Shown here piece after piece: positions 42,068 to 50,535 of a stretch of 64,000 nt of DNA; the stretch's first letter is position 1, and each line of letters starts with the position of its first letter. The stretch is from positions 62,001-126,000 of the forward strand of contig NZ_CP117849.1 in NCBI RefSeq assembly GCF_026151165.2. Reading direction: 5' to 3'. Under the pieces are notes generated by a model that searched no databases, was not told where the DNA came from, and saw only the letters and a list, made by a program, of their open reading frames with translations. The stretch comes from Cryobacterium sp. SO2 (lineage in GTDB: Bacteria > Actinomycetota > Actinomycetes > Actinomycetales > Microbacteriaceae). Made by a program: the position numbers and the translations under genes.

Positions 42068-43645
42068 ATGAGTGGGGGGCAATTGTCCAAGCGTTTTCCC
42101 GGCCGACGCTTGTCGGTTCTTCGACTGACCGGCGTGTTCGTCGTCGTCGCCGGCCTGCTCTTCTCCGGCTTCCAGGGCTGGCGCTGGTTCCAGGACTCCA
42201 ACACCGAGCGCCCGACGGCGTGGATGGCCGGATACGTGGACGTCACGGCGACGCCCAACTACGCTTTCGAGAACCCGGTCTCCGCCGCCGGTGACCACGT
42301 GGTGCTGTCCTTCGTCGTGGCGTCGACCGAGGACGCCTGCGAACCGTCCTGGGGCACCTTCTACTCACTCGCAGAGGCCGACGCGGCGCTGGACCTCGAC
42401 CGTCGCATCGCCCGCCGCGACCAGCAGGGCGGCGACGTGATCGTGTCGTTCGGCGGTCAGCTCAACGATGAGCTCGCCACCGGCTGCACGGATGCGTCGG
42501 CGCTCAAGGACGCCTACGAATCGGTGATCGACCGGTACGACCTGAACACCATCGACCTCGACCTCGAGGGCGACAACCTCGCCGACACGGCGGCCGGCGA
42601 ACGGCGGGCCGGCGTGATCGCCACCATCCAGAAGCAGCGCGCCTCCACCGACACCCCGCTCGCGGTCTGGCTCACCCTGCCGGTGCTGCCGACCGGCCTC
42701 ACCCCGGAGGGCACTGACGCCGTCGCGAAGATGCTCGACGCCGGCGTGGACCTGGCCGGCGTGAACCTGATGACCATGGACTACGGCGACAGCCGCGGCA
42801 CCCTGAGCATGGTGGACGCCAGCGAGGGCGCCCTGAACGGCACCCACGCCCAGCTCAAGACGCTCTACGGGCGGCAGGGCATGACCCTGGGCTCGAAGCA
42901 GCTCTGGAACAAGATCGGCATGACCCCGATGGTCGGCCAGAACGACGTCGCCGGTGAGATCCTCACCCTCGACGACGCGGTGGCCCTGAACGCCTTCGCG
43001 TTGGACAACGGCGTCGGCCGGGTCTCCCTCTGGTCGTTGAACCGCGACCAGACCTGCGGCTCGAACTACCCGGACGTCACCAGGGTCTCCGACTCGTGCA
43101 GCGGCGTGCAGCAGGGCGACCAGTCCTACGCCACCCTGCTCGGGGCCTCGTTCACCGGCACGCCGCACGCCAACGCGGCCGCCGTCACCACCGCCGAACC
43201 CACGGCCTCGGCCGCCGACCTGCTGGACGACCCTGACGCGAGCCCGTACCAGGTCTGGTCGGAAGAGGTGGCGTACGCCAAGGACACCAAGGTGGTCTGG
43301 CACAAAGAGGTCTACATCGCCAAGTACTGGACGCAGGGCGACCTGCCGGACAACCCCGTGCTGCAGTCGACCGAGACCCCGTGGACCCTGCTCGGCCCGG
43401 TGCTGCCGGGCGAGACGCCGGTTCCGCTGGCGACCCTGGAACCGGGCGCGTTCCCGGAGTGGGACGGAACCGCCGTCTACACCGAGGGCGACAGGGTGAT
43501 GTTCGAATCCATCACCTACGAGGCGAAGTGGTGGACGACCGGCGACAGCCCGCAGGCTGCCGCCGTCGACGCGGACTCGTCGCCGTGGCGGCAGCTCACC
43601 GCGGCGGAGATCACCGCGCTGCTCGACGCCGACGTGGCCGGGTAG
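42068..43645 (+). CDS. GH18 chitinase-like protein with two CBM5/12 modules
   Basis: Secreted or membrane-tethered protein of 525 residues. An N-terminal hydrophobic anchor (LTGVFVVVAGLLFSGFQGW) is followed by a glycoside hydrolase 18 barrel of about 280 residues. The catalytic motif is IDLDLE with Glu167 as the acid, followed later by LMTMDYGDSRG and VSLWSLNRDQTC. Two C-terminal carbohydrate-binding modules of type 5/12 have the YxAKYWT/YEAKWWTTGD signature (about 390-430 and 460-505). Such modules bind chitin or other beta-glycans. ATG 42068 lacks a strong ribosome site. The divergent GT2 synthase suggests it processes that enzyme's product rather than only foreign chitin. Confidence 0.85.
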   Translation: MSGGQLSKRFPGRRLSVLRLTGVFVVVAGLLFSGFQGWRWFQDSNTERPTAWMAGYVDVTATPNYAFENPVSAAGDHVVLSFVVASTEDACEPSWGTFYSLAEADAALDLDRRIARRDQQGGDVIVSFGGQLNDELATGCTDASALKDAYESVIDRYDLNTIDLDLEGDNLADTAAGERRAGVIATIQKQRASTDTPLAVWLTLPVLPTGLTPEGTDAVAKMLDAGVDLAGVNLMTMDYGDSRGTLSMVDASEGALNGTHAQLKTLYGRQGMTLGSKQLWNKIGMTPMVGQNDVAGEILTLDDAVALNAFALDNGVGRVSLWSLNRDQTCGSNYPDVTRVSDSCSGVQQGDQSYATLLGASFTGTPHANAAAVTTAEPTASAADLLDDPDASPYQVWSEEVAYAKDTKVVWHKEVYIAKYWTQGDLPDNPVLQSTETPWTLLGPVLPGETPVPLATLEPGAFPEWDGTAVYTEGDRVMFESITYEAKWWTTGDSPQAAAVDADSSPWRQLTAAEITALLDADVAG

Positions 43646-43661
43646 CCGCCGCCGGAGAGTT

Positions 43662-44591
43662 CTACGGCAGGATGACGAGCTTGCCGCGGGCGCCGGCGTC
43701 GAACGCCTCGAAGGCGTCCGCCACATCCGCCAGCGCGTAGCTGCCCTGCACGGAGACGCTCGTGCGCCCCGCGGCCAGGCTCTCGGCCAGGCGCGCCAGC
43801 ACGACGGGGGTGGGATCGGCGAAGACCGGCAGCACCTCGATGCCGTCGGCGGAGAGCTGGTCGGGCGAGGCGACGAGGGTGGAGACGAACCGGCCGCCCG
43901 CACGCAGCGCCGGCAGCACGGTGGCCGGGTCGCCGGCGAAGTGCAGGATCACGTCGACGCCGTCGGCGTGGTCGGCCAGCACCGCCTCGGCGATGTTCTG
44001 GGTGTGGTCCACGATCTCGGTCGCGCCGAGCAGGCGCACCTGGGCGATGCCCAGGGCGGTGCGTGCGGTGGCGATGACCGTGGCACCGGCGGATGCGGCG
44101 AGCTGCACGGCCTGGTTGCCGACGCCGCCGGTGGCGCCGACGATCAGCACGGTGCTGCCCGGTGCCAGCTGGGCGGCATCAATCGCGGCCTGTGCCGCCG
44201 TGCCGGCCAGCCCGAGGGCGGCGCCGCGGGCGAAGTCGATCTGGGCGGGAAGGACCGCCAGTCCCGTGGACACGGGGACGACGACGAACTCGCCGAACGA
44301 GCCGTCGCCGAGGTGCGCCTTGGTGACGACGCCGAAGACCCGGTCGCCGACCGCGTACTCGGAGACGCCGTCGCCGATGGCGTCGACGATTCCGGCGAAG
44401 TCCTTGCCCAGCACCACCGGGAAGCGGTGTTCCATGTGGTCCTTGAGGTACCCGGCGGCCACGGCCAGGTCGAAGCCGTTCACGGAGGCGGCGTGCACCC
44501 GCACCCGCACCTCGCCCGCGGCCGGCTGGGGGGTGTCGATCTCGGCCAGCTCGAGGGCGGAGCCGAACTCTGGCAGTGTGATGACGCGCAT
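43662..44591 (-). CDS. NADP-dependent zinc-independent alcohol dehydrogenase/quinone oxidoreductase
   Basis: MDR-superfamily oxidoreductase of 309 residues. It has the GroES-like N-terminal domain (VRVHAASVNGFDLAVAAGY, PVVLGKDFAGIV) without zinc-binding cysteines, and a Rossmann domain with VLIVGATGGVGNQAVQLA. ALGLAGTAAQAAID marks the quinone oxidoreductase branch. It probably reduces quinones or enones with NADPH. ATG 44591 has AGGAG seven bases upstream; the frame extends eight codons further without support. It stands alone, divergent from the M13 peptidase gene. Confidence 0.88.
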   Translation of the reverse strand: MRVITLPEFGSALELAEIDTPQPAAGEVRVRVHAASVNGFDLAVAAGYLKDHMEHRFPVVLGKDFAGIVDAIGDGVSEYAVGDRVFGVVTKAHLGDGSFGEFVVVPVSTGLAVLPAQIDFARGAALGLAGTAAQAAIDAAQLAPGSTVLIVGATGGVGNQAVQLAASAGATVIATARTALGIAQVRLLGATEIVDHTQNIAEAVLADHADGVDVILHFAGDPATVLPALRAGGRFVSTLVASPDQLSADGIEVLPVFADPTPVVLARLAESLAAGRTSVSVQGSYALADVADAFEAFDAGARGKLVILP

Positions 44592-44743
44592 GGGGATCTC
44601 CTGGGTCAGGGTCACAAGCGACCCGTCTGGAGCGCCGTATTAGCTCATGGTCCCACGGCCGGCGCATCCGCCACCACGGCCCATAGTCCCAGACCGGTCG
44701 CATCCCTTCCCCCAGCACGGCACGACGAGGTTAGGGTGGTGGG

Positions 44744-46708
44744 ATGACTGATCAGGCGACTGCATCCGGAATCGACACCGACGAACTCGACCCGGGCGTG
44801 CGCCCGCAGGACGACCTCTTCCGCCACGTGAACGGCAAGTGGATCGCCCGCACCGAGATCCCGAACGACAAGGCCCGCTGGGGCTCGTTCTACCTGCTCG
44901 CCGAAGAAGCCGAGAAGGCCGTGCAGGACATCATCCTCGAGGCGCAGACCGCCGCCGAGGGCACGGAGGAGCGCAAGTTCGGCGACCTCTATGCCAGCTT
45001 CATGGACGAGGAACGCATCGAGAAGCTCGGCGCCACCCCGCTCGCCGCCGACCTCGCCACCGTCGACGGCATCAGCTCGGTTCCGGTGTTCCTGGCCACC
45101 CTCGGCCGCCTCGAGCGCGCCGGTGTCGCCGGCGCCTTCCAGCTCTACGTCGACAACGACCCGGGCAACCCCGAGCGCTACCTGGTCTTCGTGGAGCAGG
45201 CCGGCCTCGGCCTGCCGGACGAGTCCTATTACCGCGACGAGAAGTTCGCCGGCGTGCGGGCGGCCTACCTGCCGTTCGTCGAGCGGATGCTCACCCTCGC
45301 CGGCATCGACGACGCCGCCGGCCGGGCCGCGCGCATCGTGGCCCTCGAGACCGAGCTGGCCAGCCACCACTGGGACAACGTGCGCACCCGCGACAGCGAG
45401 AAGACCTACAACCTCAAGACCTGGGACCAGCTCTCCGCGCTCGCCGCCGGCGCCGACCTCGACCTCTGGCTCGAGGGCCTGGACGCCCCGGCCGTGGCCT
45501 TCACCGAGGTCGTGGTGCGCGAGCCCAGCTTCGTCGTCGGCCTGGCCGAGATGCTCACGGATGACAGGCTCGACGCGTGGCGGGACTGGCTGCGCTGGCA
45601 GGTCATCCGCTCGAGCGCCGCCTACCTGTCGAGCGATTTCGTCGAGGCCAACTTCGACTTCTACGGTCGCACCCTCACCGGTACCCCGCAGATGCGGGCC
45701 CGCTGGAAGCGCGGCGTCTCTCTCGTGGAGGGCGCACTCGGCGAGGCCGTCGGCCGCATCTACGTGGAGCGGCACTTCTCGCCCGACGCGAAGACCAGCA
45801 TGGACGTGCTCGTCGGCTACCTCGTCGAGGCCTACCGCGCCAGCATCACCGGACTGGACTGGATGACGGCCGAGACCCGCCAGCGGGCGCTGGAGAAGCT
45901 GGACAAGTTCACCCCCAAGATCGGCTTCCCGGTGAAGTGGCGCGACTACTCCACCCTGGCCATCGACGCCGGCGACCTGATCAAGAACGTCCGCGCGGCC
46001 GGCGAGTTCGAGTTCCACCGCGAGCTGGGCAAGATCGGCAACCCGCTCGACCGGGACGAGTGGTTCATGACCCCGCAGACCATCAACGCCTATTACAACC
46101 CGGGCTTCAACGAGATCGTCTTCCCCGCCGCCATCCTGCAGGTGCCGTTCTTCGACGTGAACCGGGATGCCGCCGCGAACTACGGCGCCATCGGCGCTGT
46201 CATCGGCCACGAGATCGGCCACGGCTTCGACGACCAGGGCTCCAAGTACGACGGCGACGGCAAGCTCACCGACTGGTGGACCGAGGCCGACCGGGCCGCG
46301 TTCGAGGAACGCACGGCGTCGCTGATCGAGCAGTACGACGCCCTCGCGCCGGCGCAGGTGCCCGACCACCACGTGAACGGCGCGCTCACCATCGGCGAGA
46401 ACATCGGCGACCTCGGCGGTCTGTCCATCGCTTGGAAGGCCTACCTGCTCTCCCTCGAGGGCGCGGAGCCGCCCGTGATCGACGGTCTCACCGGGGCGGA
46501 GCGGTTCTTCCTCTCCTGGGCGCAGGCCTGGCAGATGAAGCTGCGCGACGAGGAGGCCATCCGGCTGCTCGCGATCGACCCGCACTCGCCGAACGAGTTC
46601 CGCTGCAACCAGATTGTGCGCAATATCGACGAGTACTACACGGCGTTCGGGGTCACGGAGTCGGATGCCGCCTGGCTCGCTCCTGAGAAGCGCGTCACGA
46701 TCTGGTAG
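44744..46708 (+). CDS. M13-family zinc metallopeptidase (neprilysin/PepO-like)
   Basis: Endopeptidase of 654 residues acting on short peptides. The zinc site is HEIGH (His489, Glu490, His493) in IGHEIGHGFDDQGSKYD, with the third ligand Glu552 in GENIGDLGG. NAYYNPGFNEIVFPAAILQ precedes it and the C-terminus ends CxxxW-like as WLAPEKRVTIW. There is no signal peptide or membrane anchor, so unlike eukaryotic neprilysins it is probably cytoplasmic, as many bacterial PepO enzymes are. ATG 44744 is the only sensible start. Monocistronic, with the beta-lactamase-fold gene starting 85 bp later. Confidence 0.95.
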   Translation: MTDQATASGIDTDELDPGVRPQDDLFRHVNGKWIARTEIPNDKARWGSFYLLAEEAEKAVQDIILEAQTAAEGTEERKFGDLYASFMDEERIEKLGATPLAADLATVDGISSVPVFLATLGRLERAGVAGAFQLYVDNDPGNPERYLVFVEQAGLGLPDESYYRDEKFAGVRAAYLPFVERMLTLAGIDDAAGRAARIVALETELASHHWDNVRTRDSEKTYNLKTWDQLSALAAGADLDLWLEGLDAPAVAFTEVVVREPSFVVGLAEMLTDDRLDAWRDWLRWQVIRSSAAYLSSDFVEANFDFYGRTLTGTPQMRARWKRGVSLVEGALGEAVGRIYVERHFSPDAKTSMDVLVGYLVEAYRASITGLDWMTAETRQRALEKLDKFTPKIGFPVKWRDYSTLAIDAGDLIKNVRAAGEFEFHRELGKIGNPLDRDEWFMTPQTINAYYNPGFNEIVFPAAILQVPFFDVNRDAAANYGAIGAVIGHEIGHGFDDQGSKYDGDGKLTDWWTEADRAAFEERTASLIEQYDALAPAQVPDHHVNGALTIGENIGDLGGLSIAWKAYLLSLEGAEPPVIDGLTGAERFFLSWAQAWQMKLRDEEAIRLLAIDPHSPNEFRCNQIVRNIDEYYTAFGVTESDAAWLAPEKRVTIW

Positions 46709-46792
46709 CGTCCTGCGCAGTGTCACACCCGGTGGGTTAGGGTGTTCGCGGAGGCTGAGAACAGCCCGGAGATCCAGAGGATACAAGCAGTA

Positions 46793-47701
46793 GTGGTCGC
46801 GCCAGCACAGGAATCCGAACGACGTTCCCGGCATGGGGTCGAGCGGCGAGGCAAGCACCGCGAGGCCGCAGCGCCGTCCAGCTTCGAGCGCGGCTTCCAG
46901 CACCTCGGTGAGCTCGCCATGGGCGGCGCCCAGGTGTCGGCCAGGGCCACTGACCTGGCCACCGGCCGGGTGCTGTTCTCCGTCGACGACCACGTGGTGA
47001 TGCCCATGGCCGGTGTCGGCACCGTGCTTCTGCTCATCGAGGTGGCCTCGCGGCTGCGTGACCCCGACTTCGGCGCGTATACGATCCTCGACCGCACGGT
47101 GAACGACTCCGTGGCCGGCTCGGGGCTCTGGCAGCACCTGCAGGCGCCGTCGCTGCCCGTCGCCGATCTCGCCGCCCTCGTGGGCGCCACCAACGACAAC
47201 CTCGCCACCAATGTGCTGCTGCGCGCCGTGGGCCTGGAGGCGGTGCGCCGCCGTACCGTCGAGCTCGGCCTGGACCGCACCGGCCTGCTCGACCTGGTGC
47301 GCGACGAGCGCGGCCCCGACGATGCCCCGAACCTGTCCATCGGCAGCGCCAACGAGCTCACCTGGCTGTTCACGGCTCTGGCCCGCGGCGAGATCCTCGA
47401 CGACGAGGGCAGCGAACGGGTGCTCGGTTGGCTCTCGCTCAACTCCGATCTCTCCATGGTCGCCAGCGCCTTCGGCTTCTCGCCGCACGCGCACCGCGAA
47501 CCCTCGCACGGGGTGCTGCTGGTGAACAAGACCGGAACAGACACCGGCGTGCGCAGCGAGGTGGGCGTACTGCGCGGACCGCGCGCCGGAGTGGCCTACG
47601 CCGTCTCTGTGTTCTTCGAAGACCACTCGCTGTCGTCGCGCCTCTCGGTGCTGGACGGCATGCGCTCGGTGGGCCTGGACCTCCTCGAATACGTGCACTA
47701 A
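46793..47701 (+). CDS. Class A beta-lactamase-fold protein lacking catalytic residues
   Basis: A 302-residue protein of the serine beta-lactamase-like fold. Aligned with TEM (PMMSTFKVLL), the nucleophile motif SxxK reads GVGT (PMAGVGTVLLLIEVA, bases 47012-47023), so both Ser70 and Lys73 are gone. The SDN loop reads NDN (ATNDNLATNVLL), losing Ser130. Only KTG (VNKTGTDTG) remains. No signal peptide is seen; the N-terminus is charged. It is therefore probably a non-enzymatic binding or regulatory protein in the cytoplasm. I start at GTG 46793 because codons between 46742 and 46793 (AGG, ATA, CAA, GTA) are unlike the rest of the gene. A perfect palindrome follows its stop. Confidence 0.75.
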   Translation: MVAPAQESERRSRHGVERRGKHREAAAPSSFERGFQHLGELAMGGAQVSARATDLATGRVLFSVDDHVVMPMAGVGTVLLLIEVASRLRDPDFGAYTILDRTVNDSVAGSGLWQHLQAPSLPVADLAALVGATNDNLATNVLLRAVGLEAVRRRTVELGLDRTGLLDLVRDERGPDDAPNLSIGSANELTWLFTALARGEILDDEGSERVLGWLSLNSDLSMVASAFGFSPHAHREPSHGVLLVNKTGTDTGVRSEVGVLRGPRAGVAYAVSVFFEDHSLSSRLSVLDGMRSVGLDLLEYVH

Positions 47702-47704
47702 CCA

Positions 47705-47769
47705 TCCGCGAGCCGTGAGAAAAGCCCCGAAAACCTCGAGTTTTCGGGGCTTTTCTCACGGCTCGCGGA
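47705..47769. repeat. Family A palindromic repeat, perfect copy, bidirectional terminator shape
   Basis: Arms of 30 bp (47705-47734 and 47740-47769) match perfectly around a 5-base centre. The outer part is TCCGCGAGCCGTGAG, the inner part AAAAGCCCCGAAAAC. It lies between two convergent genes; its right arm holds the TGA (47756-47758) of the YdeI-like gene, whose last residues REP it encodes. Confidence 0.88.
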
Positions 47770-48331
47770 CGCGTTTGTTCAGGGATGCCGCCTCTGCCGT
47801 CGCCTGGATGCGCGCGGCGCGGGTCTCCGGGCGCTTGGCCAGCACGATCCACTCCAGGATGGCGCGGCGCGGGGAGCGCGGGAACGCGTCCCAGTTCGCC
47901 CTGGCACCAGCGAAAGCGGCCAGTGCCGCGGCGAGGTCCGGTGGCACGATCAGGTCCTCCACCTCGTCGAGCCGGGTCCAGGAACCATCTGCTTCGGCGG
48001 AACGCACCGCGGCCTCGCCGGCCGGGCGCATCAGGCCCTCCTGTCGCAGCCTCTCGATGCGGAGCTTGTTGGGCCGGGACCAGGAGCTGCCGCGCCGGCG
48101 CGGGGCGAAGTAGAGCATGGTGCGCCGGTCATCCAGGCGGCTGCCCTTGCTGTCGACCCAGCCAACGGCGAGGGCCTCGAGCACGGCCTCGTCGTAGCCG
48201 AGCACCGGCATGCCTGAGGCCTGCCGCCAGGTGACCAGCCAGACGCCCGACCTCACCAGGTGGTGCTCGGCCAGCCAGGCGCGCCAGGCGAGCCTGTCCT
48301 CCGGGTGCACCCGCTCGACTTCGTCACTCAC
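47756..48331 (-). CDS. YdeI/OmpD-associated family protein
   Basis: A 191-residue protein of the YdeI family. The conserved pattern is present: RLAWRAWLAEHHLVRSGVWLV, GYDEAVLEALAVGWVDSKGSRLDDRRTMLYFAPRR, SSWSRPNKLRIERLRQEGLM and a C-terminal helical domain with SPRRAILEWIVLAKRPETRAARI. Family members are linked to tolerance of antimicrobial peptides or bacteriocins in some reports, but the biochemical role is unknown. The last codons before the stop (REP) come from a palindromic repeat. GTG 48331 is the start, with a weak ribosome site. Confidence 0.82.
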   Translation of the reverse strand: MSDEVERVHPEDRLAWRAWLAEHHLVRSGVWLVTWRQASGMPVLGYDEAVLEALAVGWVDSKGSRLDDRRTMLYFAPRRRGSSWSRPNKLRIERLRQEGLMRPAGEAAVRSAEADGSWTRLDEVEDLIVPPDLAAALAAFAGARANWDAFPRSPRRAILEWIVLAKRPETRAARIQATAEAASLNKRVREP

Positions 48332-48354
48332 GCCGCGAGCATACCCGGGCGGCG

Positions 48355-48936
48355 CTAGGTGGTCGTGTCGTAGGCGTGCTTCAGCCAGGCGGCCACGTCG
48401 GCGTCGACCTGGCCGGGGGCCGTGAGCGGGATGAACGAGGGGAACGCCGGGCCCAGCTCGGCGCTGCGCCGCAGCCGGGTGCTGGGCGCGGTCGGGGGCA
48501 GCTCGATGCGAAGGCCCAGGTCGACCCGGTGCTTGGTGGTCGGCTGCACGATCGCGAAGGTGCCGTGCGGGCCCGTCAGAGCCACATGGGTCTGGCGGGT
48601 CTGGATGCCGACGTCGTCGAGGTCGCCCGCGTAGAGCAGCACGGCGTCGAGGATCGGCCGCAGCGCCGGCCGGTCGTCGTACTGAGCGTCGAGCATCTCG
48701 TCGGCCACCCGCACCGCCGAGTCCGGATAGCCGAACGTCTCGTGCACGAGCAGGGCACGCGGGTAGCCGGAGACCCCCTCGCGGGTGAGCCAGTCGCGCA
48801 GCACGTGTTCGCCGGGCGGGTCCAGGTCACGGATGCGGGCCAGCCAGTGTTCGAGGCCGTTGCCCGTCGAACGCTCGAGAAGCCCGATCTCCCACAGCCG
48901 GATGTCCGCCCAGGAAAGCGGCTGCGCATCGGTCAT
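48355..48936 (-). CDS. DUF5655/DUF4287-like protein of unknown function
   Basis: A 193-residue soluble protein. The N-terminal part (LLERSTGNGLEHWLARIRDL, VLRDWLTREGVSGYPRALLVHETFGYP) resembles DUF4287, and the C-terminal part (HVALTGPHGTFAIVQPTTKH, RVDLGLRIELPPTAPSTRL) resembles DUF5655. The assignment is from memory of the families. No catalytic motif is visible. ATG 48936 is used; a longer frame to 49455 only reads the antisense of the Nudix gene. It lies between YdeI-like and Nudix genes on the same strand. Confidence 0.65.
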   Translation of the reverse strand: MTDAQPLSWADIRLWEIGLLERSTGNGLEHWLARIRDLDPPGEHVLRDWLTREGVSGYPRALLVHETFGYPDSAVRVADEMLDAQYDDRPALRPILDAVLLYAGDLDDVGIQTRQTHVALTGPHGTFAIVQPTTKHRVDLGLRIELPPTAPSTRLRRSAELGPAFPSFIPLTAPGQVDADVAAWLKHAYDTTT

Positions 48937-48962
48937 GCACGCACAGTACCCCGAGAGAGGGG

Positions 48963-49403
48963 TTAGTCGATGAGGCCGGATGCCTGCAGGCGGGCTAGGA
49001 CTTCGGCGCCGGCGGGGGGACAGCGGTGCGCATCGGCCGCGGTGGCCCAGTGCAGGGCGCTCACCTCGGCGCTCGCCGCGGGGTTGTCCGCTGTGTCGGC
49101 GCCGAACACGGCCATCCGCACCAGCCGGCCCTCCGGCTCGCCGTGCGCTTGGATCAGCACGGTGAACAGTGGAACGAGGCTGGTCGGGTCCAGGCGCAGC
49201 GCCACCTCTTCCCAGGCTTCGCGGGCGGCGGCATCCGCCTCGGTCTCGCCCGGATCGATCTTGCCGCCGGGCATGAACCACACGTCGCGGCCGCGGGCGG
49301 TGACCATGAGCACCCGGCGGTCGCGGATGAGCGCGATCGCCGCCACCAGGATGTCGGGGTGTGCCGCGGAGGCCGGGCCCGCTCCGGCCGCCACCGCGGT
49401 CAC
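48963..49403 (-). CDS. Nudix hydrolase
   Basis: A 146-residue hydrolase of nucleoside diphosphate-linked compounds. The Nudix box spans residues 46-68: GGKIDPGETEADAAAREAWEE, with the metal-binding REAWEE glutamates. The preceding strand VLMVTARGRDVWFMP and the later MAVFGADTADNPAASAEVSALHW are typical of the MutT/YfcD group. The substrate cannot be predicted. GTG 49403 overlaps the aroE stop by 4 bases (GTGA), so its translation is coupled to aroE. Confidence 0.9.
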   Translation of the reverse strand: MTAVAAGAGPASAAHPDILVAAIALIRDRRVLMVTARGRDVWFMPGGKIDPGETEADAAAREAWEEVALRLDPTSLVPLFTVLIQAHGEPEGRLVRMAVFGADTADNPAASAEVSALHWATAADAHRCPPAGAEVLARLQASGLID

Positions 49404-50230
49404 GCGCGGGCGAAGGCCGAGGCGGCCTGCACCTGCTCCGGCGTGGGGCGCACACCGGTGTAGCGCTCGAACTGCTCGGCGGCCTGCAGGGCGATCACCT
49501 CAGCACCGGTGATCACGGTCTTGCCGGCGGCGCGGGCGGCCAGGATCAGCGGCGTCTCGGCGGGCAGCGCCACGACGTCGAAGACCGTGTCGGCGGCCGC
49601 GATGGCCGCGGCCGAGAACGCCAATTCAGCCGCCTGCGCTCCGCCGGCCATGCCGATCGGGGTGACGTTCACCAGCAGCGGTGCGGTCGCGGTGCCGGGC
49701 TCGGCCAGCCAGGTGTAGCCGAGCTCCTCGGCCAGGGCGCGGCCGCGGGTCTCGTTGCGGGCCACGACGGTGCCGGCCGTGAAGCCGGAGTCGCGGAGGG
49801 CCGCGCCGACGGCCTTGGCCATGCCGCCGGAGCCGCGGAGCAGCAGCGGGGTGGCCGGGTCGAGGTTGTTGCCACGCACCAGGTCGACAGCGGCGATGTA
49901 GTCGGTGTTGTATGCACGCAGGTAGCCGTCGTCGTTCACGATGGTGTTCACCGACTGGATGGCCGTGGCCGAGGCGTCGAGTTCGTCGACGAGCGCGATC
50001 ACGTCTTCCTTGAACGGCATCGACACCGAGCAGCCGCGGATGCCGAGCGCGCGCACTCCGGCAATGGCCCCGGCCAGGTCGGTGGTGGTGAAGGCCTTGT
50101 AGACGAAGTCCAGCCCGAACTGCTCGTAGAGGTAGTTGTGGAACCGGGTGCCGAAGTTGCTGGGTCGTGCGGCCAGCGAGATGCAAAGCCTGGTGTCCTT
50201 GTTGAGCGGGGGTTTCGTTGAATCAGTCAT
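49400..50230 (-). CDS. aroE: Shikimate dehydrogenase family protein
   Basis: NADP-dependent reduction of 3-dehydroshikimate to shikimate, or a related quinate/shikimate-type activity. The 276-residue protein has the substrate domain (SLAARPSNFGTRFHNYLYEQFG, GIRGCSVSMPFKEDVIALVDE with catalytic Lys, QSVNTIVNDDG, AYNTDYIAA with catalytic Asp) and a Rossmann domain (LLLRGSGGMAKAVGAALRDSG, VNVTPIGM). The usual SKSxSP start of the shikimate site reads SLAARPS, suggesting an altered specificity compared with biosynthetic AroE. The gene is not in an aro cluster, so it may be a paralogue. TTG 50239 could add three residues. Confidence 0.82.
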   Translation of the reverse strand: MTDSTKPPLNKDTRLCISLAARPSNFGTRFHNYLYEQFGLDFVYKAFTTTDLAGAIAGVRALGIRGCSVSMPFKEDVIALVDELDASATAIQSVNTIVNDDGYLRAYNTDYIAAVDLVRGNNLDPATPLLLRGSGGMAKAVGAALRDSGFTAGTVVARNETRGRALAEELGYTWLAEPGTATAPLLVNVTPIGMAGGAQAAELAFSAAAIAAADTVFDVVALPAETPLILAARAAGKTVITGAEVIALQAAEQFERYTGVRPTPEQVQAASAFARA

Positions 50231-50245
50231 CACCGTCAATGTTAC

Positions 50246-50275
50246 GGCCCGCCCGGATCGACGCCCGGGCGGGCC
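50246..50275. terminator. GC-rich hairpin upstream of aroE, after ybdD
   Basis: GGCCCGCCCGG (50246-50256) pairs perfectly with CCGGGCGGGCC (50265-50275). It follows the 3' end of ybdD on the minus strand but lacks a T-run, so it may partly terminate or protect the cstA-ybdD transcript before aroE. Confidence 0.5.
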
Positions 50276-50312
50276 GCGGTGCTGTCGGGGCGACGTCGTG
50301 AGCTTCTGCCGC

Positions 50313-50522
50313 TCAGCAGCACCGGCCCTGCGGGTTGGTGTCCTGCCGGTCGGTCTGGTCGCGCCAGAACTCCCGTTCGGTCATCGCCGGCACCCGGGCA
50401 CCCGTGCCGTGCACCGACTCATGGTGCGCCAGGTACTTGTCGTAGGCATCCTCACCCATGACGCCCTTGACGTACCAGGCGAGCCCGGCCGCGGCGGTGC
50501 GCACGGCGGTGACGACGCTCAT
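50313..50522 (-). CDS. YbdD/YjiX family small protein
   Basis: A 69-residue protein of the DUF466 group that accompanies CstA/BtsT carriers. Family features are the central WYVKGVMGEDAYDKYLAHHESVH, MTEREFWRDQTDR and a C-terminal pair of cysteines (GRCC). It lies 13 bp after cstA and is surely co-transcribed. The partner role in peptide or pyruvate uptake follows from the constant gene pairing; the mechanism is not known to me. Confidence 0.88.
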   Translation of the reverse strand: MSVVTAVRTAAAGLAWYVKGVMGEDAYDKYLAHHESVHGTGARVPAMTEREFWRDQTDRQDTNPQGRCC

Positions 50523-50535
50523 CGGTGCCCGCCCC

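Noticed and set aside
44645..47698. A 1017-residue open frame on the minus strand opposite the M13 peptidase gene
   Set aside because: Shadow of the M13 gene and its neighbour. The peptidase has all zinc-site motifs, while the antisense protein has none.
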